Shown: in pieces, positions 31,389 through 37,623 of the stretch | Position numbering within the stretch: the stretch's first letter is position 1 | How the letters are laid out: every line of letters starts with the position of its first letter | Source: Acidovorax sp. | GTDB taxonomy: Bacteria > Pseudomonadota > Gammaproteobacteria > Burkholderiales > Burkholderiaceae_C | NCBI RefSeq assembly: GCF_021287135.1 | Contig: NZ_JAJTBB010000033.1 | Span: forward strand, 1 to 37,623 | Length of the DNA stretch: 37,623 nucleotides | Direction: 5' to 3' | Translations under genes and position numbers: made by a program | The notes under the pieces: generated by a model | What the model was told of the DNA's origin: nothing | The model's database searches: none | Seen by the model: the letters and a program-made list of their open reading frames with translations, nothing else

Positions 31389-33779
31389 ATGTCTGCACTT
31401 TTCAGCCCGACCGCCCTGGTCGTACCGTTTGAAAACCTGAGAATGACCGACGTCGAGGTCGTTGGCGGCAAAAACGCCAGCCTCGGCGAAATGATCTCGC
31501 AGCTGCCCCAAGGGGTGCGCGTGCCCACGGGCTTCGCCACCACGGCGCACGCGTTCCGCGAGTTCCTCAAACACGACGGCCTGGCCGACCGCATCAGCGC
31601 CAAGCTCAAGAGCCTGGACACCGAAGACGTGCGCGCGCTCGCCCAGGTGGGCGCCGAAATCCGCGCCATGGTCGAGGCCCAGCCGTTCCCGGCCGACCTG
31701 CAAAAGGCGATTGCCGACGAATTCGCCAAGCTGAGCGCGGGCAACCCCGCCGCATCGTTTGCCGTGCGCTCGTCCGCCACGGCCGAAGACCTGCCCGACG
31801 CCTCCTTTGCCGGCCAACAGGAAACCTTCCTGAACGTGGTGGGCATCGAAGAAGTCCTGCACAAGATGAAGGAAGTGTTCGCGTCGCTGTACAACGACCG
31901 CGCCATCTCCTACCGCGTGCACAAGGGTTTCGAGCACGACGTGGTGGCCCTGTCCGCCGGCGTGCAGCGCATGGTGCGCTCCGACCTGGGCGCTGCGGGC
32001 GTGATGTTCACCATCGACACCGAATCGGGCTTTGAAGACGTGGTGTTCATCACCAGCAGCTACGGCCTGGGCGAGACGGTGGTGCAGGGCGCCGTGAACC
32101 CCGACGAGTTCTACGTGCACAAGCCCATGCTCCAGGCAGGCAAGACTGCCGTGATCCGCCGCAACCTGGGCAGCAAGCTGATCCAGATGGTGTTCTCCAC
32201 GCCCGAGGAAAAGGCCGCCACAGGCAAGCTGGTCAAGACCATCGACGTGCCCACCGAGCAGCGCAACCGCTATTCGCTGACCGATGCCGAAGTGCAGCAG
32301 CTGGCGCAGTACGCCCTGGTGATTGAGCAGCATTACGGCCGCCCCATGGACATCGAATGGGGCAAGGACGGCACCGACGGCCAGCTCTACATCCTGCAGG
32401 CGCGCCCCGAGACGGTGAAGAGCCAGGCCAAGGGCCAGGCCGAGCAGCGCTTCAAGCTCAAGGGCACGGGCACCGTGCTGGCCGAAGGCCGCGCCATCGG
32501 CCAGAAGATCGGCACCGGCCCCGTGCGCCTGGTGCACAACATCAGCGAGATGGACAAGGTCCAGCCCGGTGATGTGCTGGTGACCGACATGACCGACCCC
32601 AACTGGGAACCCGTGATGAAGCGCGCCAGCGCCATCGTCACCAACCGCGGCGGCCGCACCTGCCACGCCGCCATCATTGCGCGCGAGCTGGGCATTCCGG
32701 CCGTGGTGGGTTGCGGTGACGCGACCGAGCGCCTGAAGGATGGCACGCTGGTCACGGTGAGCTGCGCCGAGGGCGACACCGGCAAGATCTACGACGGCCT
32801 GCTCGAAACGGAAGTGACCGAGGTGCAGCGCGGCGAGATGCCCGCCATCAGCACGAAGATCATGATGAACGTGGGCAACCCCCAGCTGGCGTTTGACTTC
32901 GCGCAGCTGCCCAACGCGGGCGTGGGCCTGGCGCGGCTCGAGTTCATCATCAACAACAACATCGGCGTGCACCCCAAGGCCATCCTGGACTACCCCGCCG
33001 TGGATGCCGACCTGAAAAAGGCCGTCGAGTCCGTGGCCCGCGGCCACGCCAGCCCGCGCGCCTTCTACGTGGACAAGGTCACCGAGGGTGTGGCCACCAT
33101 TGCCGCCGCCTTCTGGCCCAAGCCGGTCATCGTGCGCCTGTCGGACTTCAAGTCCAACGAATACCGCAAGCTCATCGGCGGCAGCCGCTACGAACCCGAG
33201 GAAGAGAACCCCATGCTGGGCTTCCGCGGTGCGGCACGCTACATCAGCGAGGACTTCGGCGAGGCCTTCGCCATGGAATGCGAAGCGCTCAAGCGCGTGC
33301 GCAACGACATGGGCCTGACCAACGTGCAGGTGATGGTGCCCTTCGTGCGCACGCTGGGCCAGGCCGAGCGCGTGACCAAACTGCTGGCCAGCCATGGCCT
33401 GGAGCGCGGCAAGGACGAGCTCAAGGTCATCATGATGTGCGAGGTGCCCAGCAACGCCATCCTGGCCGAGCGCTTCCTGGAGTACTTCGACGGCTTCTCC
33501 ATCGGCTCCAACGACCTGACCCAGCTCACCCTGGGCCTGGACCGCGACTCGGGCCTGGAGCTGCTGGCCAAGGACTTCGACGAGCGCGACCCGGCCGTGG
33601 AAGCGCTGATCCACCAGGCCATAAAGGCCTGCCGTGCCCAGGGCAAGTACATCGGCATCTGCGGCCAGGGCCCCAGCGACCACCCGGACTTTGCCCAGTG
33701 GCTGGCCCGCGAAGGCATCTCGTCGATCTCGCTGAACCCTGACAGCGTGATCGCCACCTGGCAACAGCTGGCAAGTTGA
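31389..33779 (+). CDS. ppsA: Phosphoenolpyruvate synthase
   Basis: 796 residues from the ATG at 31389 ([18 protein letters not shown]), with GGAG at about 31378; an in-frame extension to 31245 lacks coding character. It converts pyruvate, ATP and water to PEP, AMP and phosphate for gluconeogenesis. Domains in order: ATP-binding PPDK_N (about 15-345; [31 protein letters not shown]), the swivelling phosphohistidine domain with GGRTCHAA (regulatory T424, catalytic H426), and the C-terminal TIM barrel (about 480-790) with GICGQGPSD, whose C758 is the presumed acid/base residue. Length fits E. coli PpsA (792). It is regulated by the divergent ppsR product. Confidence 0.97.
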   Translation: MSALFSPTALVVPFENLRMTDVEVVGGKNASLGEMISQLPQGVRVPTGFATTAHAFREFLKHDGLADRISAKLKSLDTEDVRALAQVGAEIRAMVEAQPFPADLQKAIADEFAKLSAGNPAASFAVRSSATAEDLPDASFAGQQETFLNVVGIEEVLHKMKEVFASLYNDRAISYRVHKGFEHDVVALSAGVQRMVRSDLGAAGVMFTIDTESGFEDVVFITSSYGLGETVVQGAVNPDEFYVHKPMLQAGKTAVIRRNLGSKLIQMVFSTPEEKAATGKLVKTIDVPTEQRNRYSLTDAEVQQLAQYALVIEQHYGRPMDIEWGKDGTDGQLYILQARPETVKSQAKGQAEQRFKLKGTGTVLAEGRAIGQKIGTGPVRLVHNISEMDKVQPGDVLVTDMTDPNWEPVMKRASAIVTNRGGRTCHAAIIARELGIPAVVGCGDATERLKDGTLVTVSCAEGDTGKIYDGLLETEVTEVQRGEMPAISTKIMMNVGNPQLAFDFAQLPNAGVGLARLEFIINNNIGVHPKAILDYPAVDADLKKAVESVARGHASPRAFYVDKVTEGVATIAAAFWPKPVIVRLSDFKSNEYRKLIGGSRYEPEEENPMLGFRGAARYISEDFGEAFAMECEALKRVRNDMGLTNVQVMVPFVRTLGQAERVTKLLASHGLERGKDELKVIMMCEVPSNAILAERFLEYFDGFSIGSNDLTQLTLGLDRDSGLELLAKDFDERDPAVEALIHQAIKACRAQGKYIGICGQGPSDHPDFAQWLAREGISSISLNPDSVIATWQQLAS

Positions 33780-33847
33780 ACGGCGGGCGCAACCACCATG
33801 GATGGGCTGGCGGCTCCCACCGTGCTCCTGCCGGGAGCGCCCCGTCC

Positions 33848-34192
33848 ATGATGCCCCCGCGGTCCGCCGACATCGAGCTGGCCGGCCCGTTTCCGCCGGA
33901 CCTGCACGATGTGCGGCACCTGAAACTCAAGGCCGCCCTGCTGCTGCTGTGGGCCTTGGTGTCGTTTGTCGCCACCTACTTTGCCCGCGACCTGCAGGGG
34001 CTGGTGTTTGGCGGCTGGCCGCTGGGCTACTGGATCGCGGCCCAGGGCGCGGTGCTCGTGTTCATGGGCATTGTGGTGGTGTATGGCTGGGCCATGAACC
34101 GCTTTGAGCGGCAAGATGCCGAGCGCCAGGCCGCCGCGGCCCTCGGCGAAGGCCCGGCAGAGACCGGGCGGCGCAGCGCGCCCACGCCATGA
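33848..34192 (+). CDS. DUF4212 small subunit of a sodium:solute symporter
   Basis: 114 residues from the ATG at 33848 (GGGAG at 33833-33837). The DUF4212 core HLKLKAALLLLWALVSFVAT through LGYWIAAQGAVLVFMGIVVV and the YGWAMNRFE end are clear and give two membrane helices. Such proteins precede sodium:solute symporters of the VC_2705 type as an accessory subunit. It overlaps the symporter start by 4 bp (ATGA). The tail after residue 88 is Ala/Glu/Arg-rich. The upstream ATGs at 33776 and 33798 add poorly conserved sequence. Confidence 0.85.
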   Translation: MMPPRSADIELAGPFPPDLHDVRHLKLKAALLLLWALVSFVATYFARDLQGLVFGGWPLGYWIAAQGAVLVFMGIVVVYGWAMNRFERQDAERQAAAALGEGPAETGRRSAPTP

Positions 34193-36303
34193 CCGACCCG
34201 CACCGGAGCGGCGATGGCGCCCAGCGCGCCTACCTGTGGCGGCTGCACCGCATTCTGGCGCTGTACGTGGCCGGGGTGCTGGCCTTCCTGGCCCTGATGA
34301 CCTGGGCCGAACGCCAGGGCCTTTCGCGCCACTGGATCGGCCCGATTTTCCTGTTCCTCACCGTCATGGTCTACGCCGGGATCGGCGTGTACGGCCGCAC
34401 GACGGATGCGGAGGAGTACTACGTGGCCGGCCGGCGCATTCCGCCCATGTACAACGGCATGGCAGCGGCGGCCGACTGGATGAGCGCGGCCTCGTTCATC
34501 AGCCTGTCCGGGGCCCTGTACCTGCAGGGGTTTTCCGGCACCCCGGGGCAGGCCGGGGGGCTGGCCTACCTGCTCGGGTGGACGGGCGGCTTCTGCCTGG
34601 TGGCCATGCTGATCGCACCGCACCTGCGCGCCATGGGCCTGTACACCGTGCCCGACTTCTTCCATGTCCGCTTTGGCGGGCGCTGGCCCCGGGTGATCGC
34701 CGCGCTGGCGGCCGTGCTGTGTTCGTTCACCTACGTGGTGGCGCAGATCTATGGGGTGGGGCTGATCGCCTCGCGGCTGACGGGGGTGCAGTTCGAGATC
34801 GGCATCATGCTGGGGCTGGGCGGGGTGCTGCTGTGCTCATTTCTGGGCGGCATGCGGGCCATCACCTGGACGCAGGTGGCGCAGTACGTGGTGCTGCTGC
34901 TGGCCTTTCTGATCCCCGTGTCCTGGCTGGCCTACAAGCAGCTGGGCAATCCGCTCGCACCCCTGGTGTACGGCCAGCAGATCAGCAAGATCGCCGACCT
35001 GGAAGCCCAACTGCTGGATTCGCCCGCGGAACACCAGGTGGTGCAGACCTATCTGCGCCGCGCCCAGGACTTCGAGGCCCGCCTGGAGGACGTGGAGGGC
35101 GCCCTGGAGCGCGAGCGCGAAAAAGGCCGGGAGCGCATCCGCACCCTGCGCGCCCAGAACGCCGACGTGGGCCTCATCGTGACCGCCAGCCGCGAACTGG
35201 CGGCCCTGCCGCGCGACGCCGCCACTGCGCGTGAGCGCTGGACGCGGGAGATGCGCGAGAACTACGAGCGTGCGCGCCCCCTGGGCGGGCTGCCGCTGCA
35301 GAGCCAGGCCTATGTGGGCGACCCGCATGGAACGCCCGAAGAGCAGCGCGACTACGAGCTGACGCGGCGCAACTTCCTGGCCCTGATGTTCTGCCTCATG
35401 GTGGGCACGGCGGGGCTGCCACACCTGCTCACGCGCTACTACACGCTGCCCTCGGTGTCGGGGGCCCGGGCGTCGGTGGCCTGGTCGCTGTTCTTCATTG
35501 CGCTGCTGTACCTCAGCGCCCCCGCGCTGGCCGTGCTGGTGAAGTTCGAGGTCATGCAGAACCTGGTGGGCAGCAGCTTCGAGGCCCTGCCCAACTGGAT
35601 GGCGCAGTGGGCGCGGGTGGACAGCTCGCTGCTGTCGGTGGAGGACGTGAACGGCGACGGCATCGTGCAGTTTGGCGAGATCCACCTCGGCGCCGACCTC
35701 ATCATGCTGGCCACGCCGGAGCTCGGCGGCCTGCCCTACGTCGTCTCCGGGCTGGTGGCCGCTGGTGGCCTGGCGGCGGCGCTGTCCACGGCCGATGGCT
35801 TGCTGCTGACCATCAGCAACGCCCTGGTGCGCGACCTGTACTACCAGGGCAGTGGCGGGCGGCGCCATATTTCGGCCGAGCAGCGCGTGATTCTGACCAA
35901 ATTCGCCCTCATGGCGGTGGCCCTGTCGGCGGCCTTCGTCGCGGCGCTCAAGCCGTCGGACATCCTGCCCATGGTCTCGGCCTCGTTCTCGCTGGCGGCC
36001 TCGGCCTTCGTGCCGGCCATGGTGCTGGGCATTTTCTGGCGCGGTACCACGCGCGCGGGCGCCGTCTGGGGCATGTTGGCGGGGCTGGGGGTGGCGCTGT
36101 ACTACATCGTGTCGCACCTGCCGGCGGTGCAGATTCTCACGCCCGGCTGGCTCGCCTGGCTCTGGGTGCAGGGCCTGTGGTGGGAGATCCAGCCGATCTC
36201 CGCCGGCGTCTTTGGCGTGCCGGTGGGGCTGGCGGTGACGCTGCTGGTCAGCCGCATCACGCGCCCGCCGCCGCCGCCGCCGCGCATCCGGCTGGAGATG
36301 TGA
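34189..36303 (+). CDS. Sodium:solute symporter (SSS family, VC_2705-like) with coiled-coil insertion and EF-hand loop
   Basis: 704 residues, longer than the typical 500-600 of the acetate/proline (ActP/PutP) SSS family. The SSS core is visible: TTDAEEYYVAGRRIPPMYNG, AADWMSAASFISLSGALYL, SFTYVVAQIYGVGLI and, late, SASFSLAASAFVPAMVLGIF. Between helices at about residues 255 and 390 lies an insertion of about 130 residues rich in E/R/K/Q with heptad-like spacing (DLEAQLLDSPAEHQVVQTYL, then ALEREREKGRERIRTLRAQ), likely a long helical hairpin. Residues 486-497, DVNGDGIVQFGE, form a canonical 12-residue EF-hand loop, in a soluble loop before LGADLIML. The substrate is probably a carboxylate; sidedness of the loop is unknown. 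Coupled to the DUF4212 gene. Confidence 0.88.
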   Translation: MTDPHRSGDGAQRAYLWRLHRILALYVAGVLAFLALMTWAERQGLSRHWIGPIFLFLTVMVYAGIGVYGRTTDAEEYYVAGRRIPPMYNGMAAAADWMSAASFISLSGALYLQGFSGTPGQAGGLAYLLGWTGGFCLVAMLIAPHLRAMGLYTVPDFFHVRFGGRWPRVIAALAAVLCSFTYVVAQIYGVGLIASRLTGVQFEIGIMLGLGGVLLCSFLGGMRAITWTQVAQYVVLLLAFLIPVSWLAYKQLGNPLAPLVYGQQISKIADLEAQLLDSPAEHQVVQTYLRRAQDFEARLEDVEGALEREREKGRERIRTLRAQNADVGLIVTASRELAALPRDAATARERWTREMRENYERARPLGGLPLQSQAYVGDPHGTPEEQRDYELTRRNFLALMFCLMVGTAGLPHLLTRYYTLPSVSGARASVAWSLFFIALLYLSAPALAVLVKFEVMQNLVGSSFEALPNWMAQWARVDSSLLSVEDVNGDGIVQFGEIHLGADLIMLATPELGGLPYVVSGLVAAGGLAAALSTADGLLLTISNALVRDLYYQGSGGRRHISAEQRVILTKFALMAVALSAAFVAALKPSDILPMVSASFSLAASAFVPAMVLGIFWRGTTRAGAVWGMLAGLGVALYYIVSHLPAVQILTPGWLAWLWVQGLWWEIQPISAGVFGVPVGLAVTLLVSRITRPPPPPPRIRLEM

Positions 36304-36331
36304 GGCCGGTGCGCGGGCTGCCCGGTGGCGG

Positions 36332-36685
36332 TTAAACCGCCAGCAGTTCGACGTCGAACTTGAGCGTGGCGTGCGGCGGAATCACGCCGCCCGCGCCGCG
36401 TGCGCCGTAGCCCAGGCTGGCGGGGATGATGAGGGTGCGCTGGCCGCCCACTTGCATTCCCTGCACGCCTTCGTCCCAGCCCTTGATGACCATGCCGGCG
36501 CCCAGCAGGAAGGCAAACGGATCGCCCCGGTCGCGGCTGGAGTCGAACTTGGCGCCTTGCTGGCCGTCGTTGTAGAGCCAGCCGGTGTAGTGCACGCGCA
36601 CCTGGGCGCCGGCCTGGGCGCTGGCGCCGCTGCCTTGCACGGTGTCTTCGTACTGCAGGCCCGAGGCGGTGGTGGTGAAAGCCAT
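36332..36685 (-). CDS. FKBP-type peptidyl-prolyl cis-trans isomerase
   Basis: 117 residues, a single cytoplasmic FKBP domain with no signal peptide. Active-site residues are all in place: Y33 (VHYTG), F47/D48 (KFDSS), F57 (DPFAFLLG), V66-I67, W70 (IKGWDEG), Y93 (LGYGARG) and F110 (LKFDVEL). It should accelerate prolyl isomerisation and be FK506-sensitive. AAAGGAT precedes the start. Its stop lies within a near-perfect TGGCGGTT/AACCGCCA palindrome (36326-36342), and it converges with the symporter gene across 28 bp. Confidence 0.95.
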   Translation of the reverse strand: MAFTTTASGLQYEDTVQGSGASAQAGAQVRVHYTGWLYNDGQQGAKFDSSRDRGDPFAFLLGAGMVIKGWDEGVQGMQVGGQRTLIIPASLGYGARGAGGVIPPHATLKFDVELLAV

Positions 36686-36701
36686 GGTCAAAATCCTTTG
36701 T

Positions 36702-36757
36702 GCTATCAAAATAAGAGCTGCTTGCGCTTGCTGCATAAGCGCTGGCAGCCAAAAAAA
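36702..36757 (+). repeat. Comamonadaceae-type dispersed repeat, copy 5
   Basis: TGCTATCAAAATAAGAGC then TTGCGCTTGCTGCATAAGCGC and GGCAGCCAAAAAAACC. It lies just upstream of the FKBP gene start and merges with the T-tract of the neighbouring terminator. Confidence 0.75.
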
Positions 36758-36781
36758 CCAAAAACCCGCGCAGGGCGCGGG
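36751..36781 (-). terminator. Intrinsic terminator of the HxlR-type gene
   Basis: Read leftward, CCCGCGC (36781-36775) pairs with GCGCGGG (36771-36765), loop CCT, then TTTTTGGTTTTTTT (36764-36751). It lies 32 bp beyond the stop at 36813. Confidence 0.92.
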
Positions 36782-36812
36782 TGTCTGGCGAGAACAAGGG
36801 GCCGGGGCGGCT

Positions 36813-37118
36813 TTACTTCTTCGCCCGGCCGGCGGCCCAGCGGGTGGCAAAGGCCTGCAGGTCCGACAGGCGCTTGAGCAAATCCTGGCCGCTGGCGGTG
36901 ACGGTGTAGCCCTCGCTGCCGTGGTCGAGCAGGCCGGCTTCGCGCAGCTCCTTGATGCGGGTGTTGAGCGTGTTCGGCGTGATGCCGCCGACGCTGTCTT
37001 GCAGCAGGCGGAAGGTTTGCGGGTGGCCGTCGCGCAGTGCCCAGAGCACGCGCAGCGCGTAGCGGCATTCGAGCTTTTCAAACAGCTGGTGGATGGCGGC
37101 GTTTTCTTTGGCGCTCAT
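36813..37118 (-). CDS. HxlR family winged-helix transcriptional regulator
   Basis: 101 residues. The HxlR signature is clear: the N-terminal cysteine in LECRYALRVLWALRDG, then FRLLQDSVGGITPNTLNTRI (recognition region, about 36-55) and KELREAGLLD, with a wing YTVTASGQDLLKRL. Members often sense electrophiles or quinones through the conserved N-terminal cysteine (C18 here). AGGAGAAG precedes the start. It is divergent from the CaiB/BaiF gene (208 bp between starts), which may be its target, and is followed by a strong terminator. Confidence 0.88.
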   Translation of the reverse strand: MSAKENAAIHQLFEKLECRYALRVLWALRDGHPQTFRLLQDSVGGITPNTLNTRIKELREAGLLDHGSEGYTVTASGQDLLKRLSDLQAFATRWAAGRAKK

Positions 37119-37203
37119 GAACGCTTCTCCTGGGGCAATGGGTGGGCGGTAGGGCAGGGCGGGCCTGCCCGATGGGGCCGGACTATATCCGGGATTCGAT
37201 TTT

Positions 37204-37221
37204 GCTACAAGTTTAATAGCT
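37204..37221 (+). repeat. Partial copy of the dispersed repeat
   Basis: GCTACAAGTTTAATAGCT resembles only the first palindrome of the repeat family; the GCGCTT/AAGCGC part is missing. It is a decayed copy or chance similarity. Confidence 0.4.
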
Positions 37222-37245
37222 CCAAAGTGCCGGTGGATATGCGCT

Positions 37246-37316
37246 ACCCTGCAAAAACAGGGTAAATACCGAGTGCCCCTCCAGGGGTGGGCTTATGCTG
37301 TAGCCCCCTGTTTTTT
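37246..37316 (+). promoter_or_regulatory. Structured leader with terminator-like hairpin before the CoA-transferase gene
   Basis: Stem 1: ACCCTG (37246-37251) / CAGGGT (37258-37263). Stem 2: CCCC (37276-37279) / GGGG (37284-37287). Terminator-like stem 3: CAGG (37282-37285) plus GGGCT (37289-37293) with AGCCC (37302-37306) plus CCTG (37307-37310), then six T (37311-37316), only 10 bp before the ATG at 37327. Stems 2 and 3 share bases and exclude each other, as in an attenuator. No rightward gene upstream needs a terminator here. Whether transcription starts upstream of stem 1 is not known. Confidence 0.5.
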
Positions 37317-37326
37317 GCTTCCCGCC

Positions 37327-37623
37327 ATGTCCTCTCGCACTTCCTCCCTTCCCCTGGCCGGCCTGCGCGTGGTCGAATTCACCCACATGGTGATGGGCCC
37401 GACCTGCGGCATGGTGCTGGCCGATCTGGGAGCCGAGGTCATCAAGGTCGAACCCATCGAGGGCGACCGCACGCGCCACCTGCTCGGCGCGGGGGCAGGG
37501 TTCTTCCCGCTGTTCAACCGCAACAAGAAAAGCATCGCCATCGATCTGCGCCACTCCGAGGGCCAGGCGGCGGCGCGCAGGCTGGCGCTGTCGGCCGACG
37601 TGGTGCTGCAGAACTTCAAGCCC
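37327..37623 (+). CDS. CaiB/BaiF family (class III) CoA-transferase, 5' part
   Basis: The first 99 codons are present and run off the window end. The N-terminal LPLAGLRVVEFTHMVMGPTC, GMVLADLGAEVIKVEPIEGD and FFPLFNRNKKSIAIDL motifs are diagnostic of family III CoA-transferases, which move CoA between a CoA-thioester and a carboxylic acid (formyl-, carnitine-, bile-acid-type substrates). The catalytic aspartate (near residue 170 in the family) is outside the window, and the substrate cannot be told. The ATG at 37327 gives the usual start. A structured leader lies directly upstream, and the HxlR regulator is divergent. Confidence 0.93.
   Translation, partial: MSSRTSSLPLAGLRVVEFTHMVMGPTCGMVLADLGAEVIKVEPIEGDRTRHLLGAGAGFFPLFNRNKKSIAIDLRHSEGQAAARRLALSADVVLQNFKP

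Noticed and set aside
31254-33764. Leftward open frame of over 800 codons opposite ppsA
   Set aside because: Shadow of ppsA, which has unmistakable motifs; the antisense translation has none.

Overview
The window looks like chromosomal DNA of a Comamonadaceae betaproteobacterium, probably Acidovorax or a close relative. Three things point there: the high GC with strong third-position bias, the protein families (Omp32-like porin, DUF3649/DUF3325 iron genes, divergent ppsR-ppsA), and at least five copies of a roughly 55-bp dispersed intergenic repeat built from a GCTAT...ATAGC palindrome followed by a GCGCTT...AAGCGC dyad. The genus is inferred; no rRNA or tRNA gene was seen.

Layout. 1-648: non-coding, with dispersed repeats and strong inverted repeats. 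649-3339: a PLP aminotransferase divergent from a succinate-semialdehyde-type aldehyde dehydrogenase. 3449-4717: a MarR regulator with a palindrome over its own -10 box, translationally coupled to a GNAT acetyltransferase. 4884-5237: a small exported PepSY-like protein. 5301-8255: a LysR regulator divergent from a periplasmic iron-type solute-binding protein and a DoxX membrane protein; two dyads lie between the divergent genes. 8372-9473: an Omp32-like porin followed by a tandemly duplicated intrinsic terminator.

9685-26922 is an iron-acquisition island of two leftward gene sets arranged one after the other. Operon A (18843 down to 9734) reads PepSY membrane protein, small two-helix protein, TonB-dependent receptor (TBDR), DUF4198 periplasmic protein, TBDR, TBDR. 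Operon B (26632 down to 19674) reads DUF3649, PepSY membrane protein, DUF3325, Fiu-like TBDR, FhuE/FpvA-like TBDR. Each set begins about 190-260 nt downstream of a Fur-box-like sequence overlapping a promoter. A truncated GNAT acetyltransferase remnant lies between them. There are five TBDRs but no siderophore biosynthesis gene, no FecI/FecR pair and no inner-membrane siderophore ABC transporter, so the likely role is uptake of siderophores made by other organisms, with the PepSY/DUF proteins helping at the inner membrane.

27059-30251 continues the iron and oxidative stress theme: bacterioferritin, then divergently ahpC and ahpF, separated by an intrinsic terminator. 30299-33779 is the ppsR-ppsA pair (PEP synthase and its kinase/phosphorylase). 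33848-36303 is a DUF4212 plus sodium:solute symporter pair; the symporter carries a charged, helical insertion and a canonical EF-hand loop. 36332-37118: an FKBP peptidyl-prolyl isomerase and an HxlR-type regulator. 37327 to the window end: the start of a CaiB/BaiF CoA-transferase, preceded by a leader with a terminator-like hairpin and competing stems.

The points most worth a second look are the structured leader of the CoA-transferase gene, the EF-hand symporter, the dual Fur-controlled TBDR island with long leaders, the dispersed repeat that abuts a TBDR start codon, and the duplicated porin terminator.
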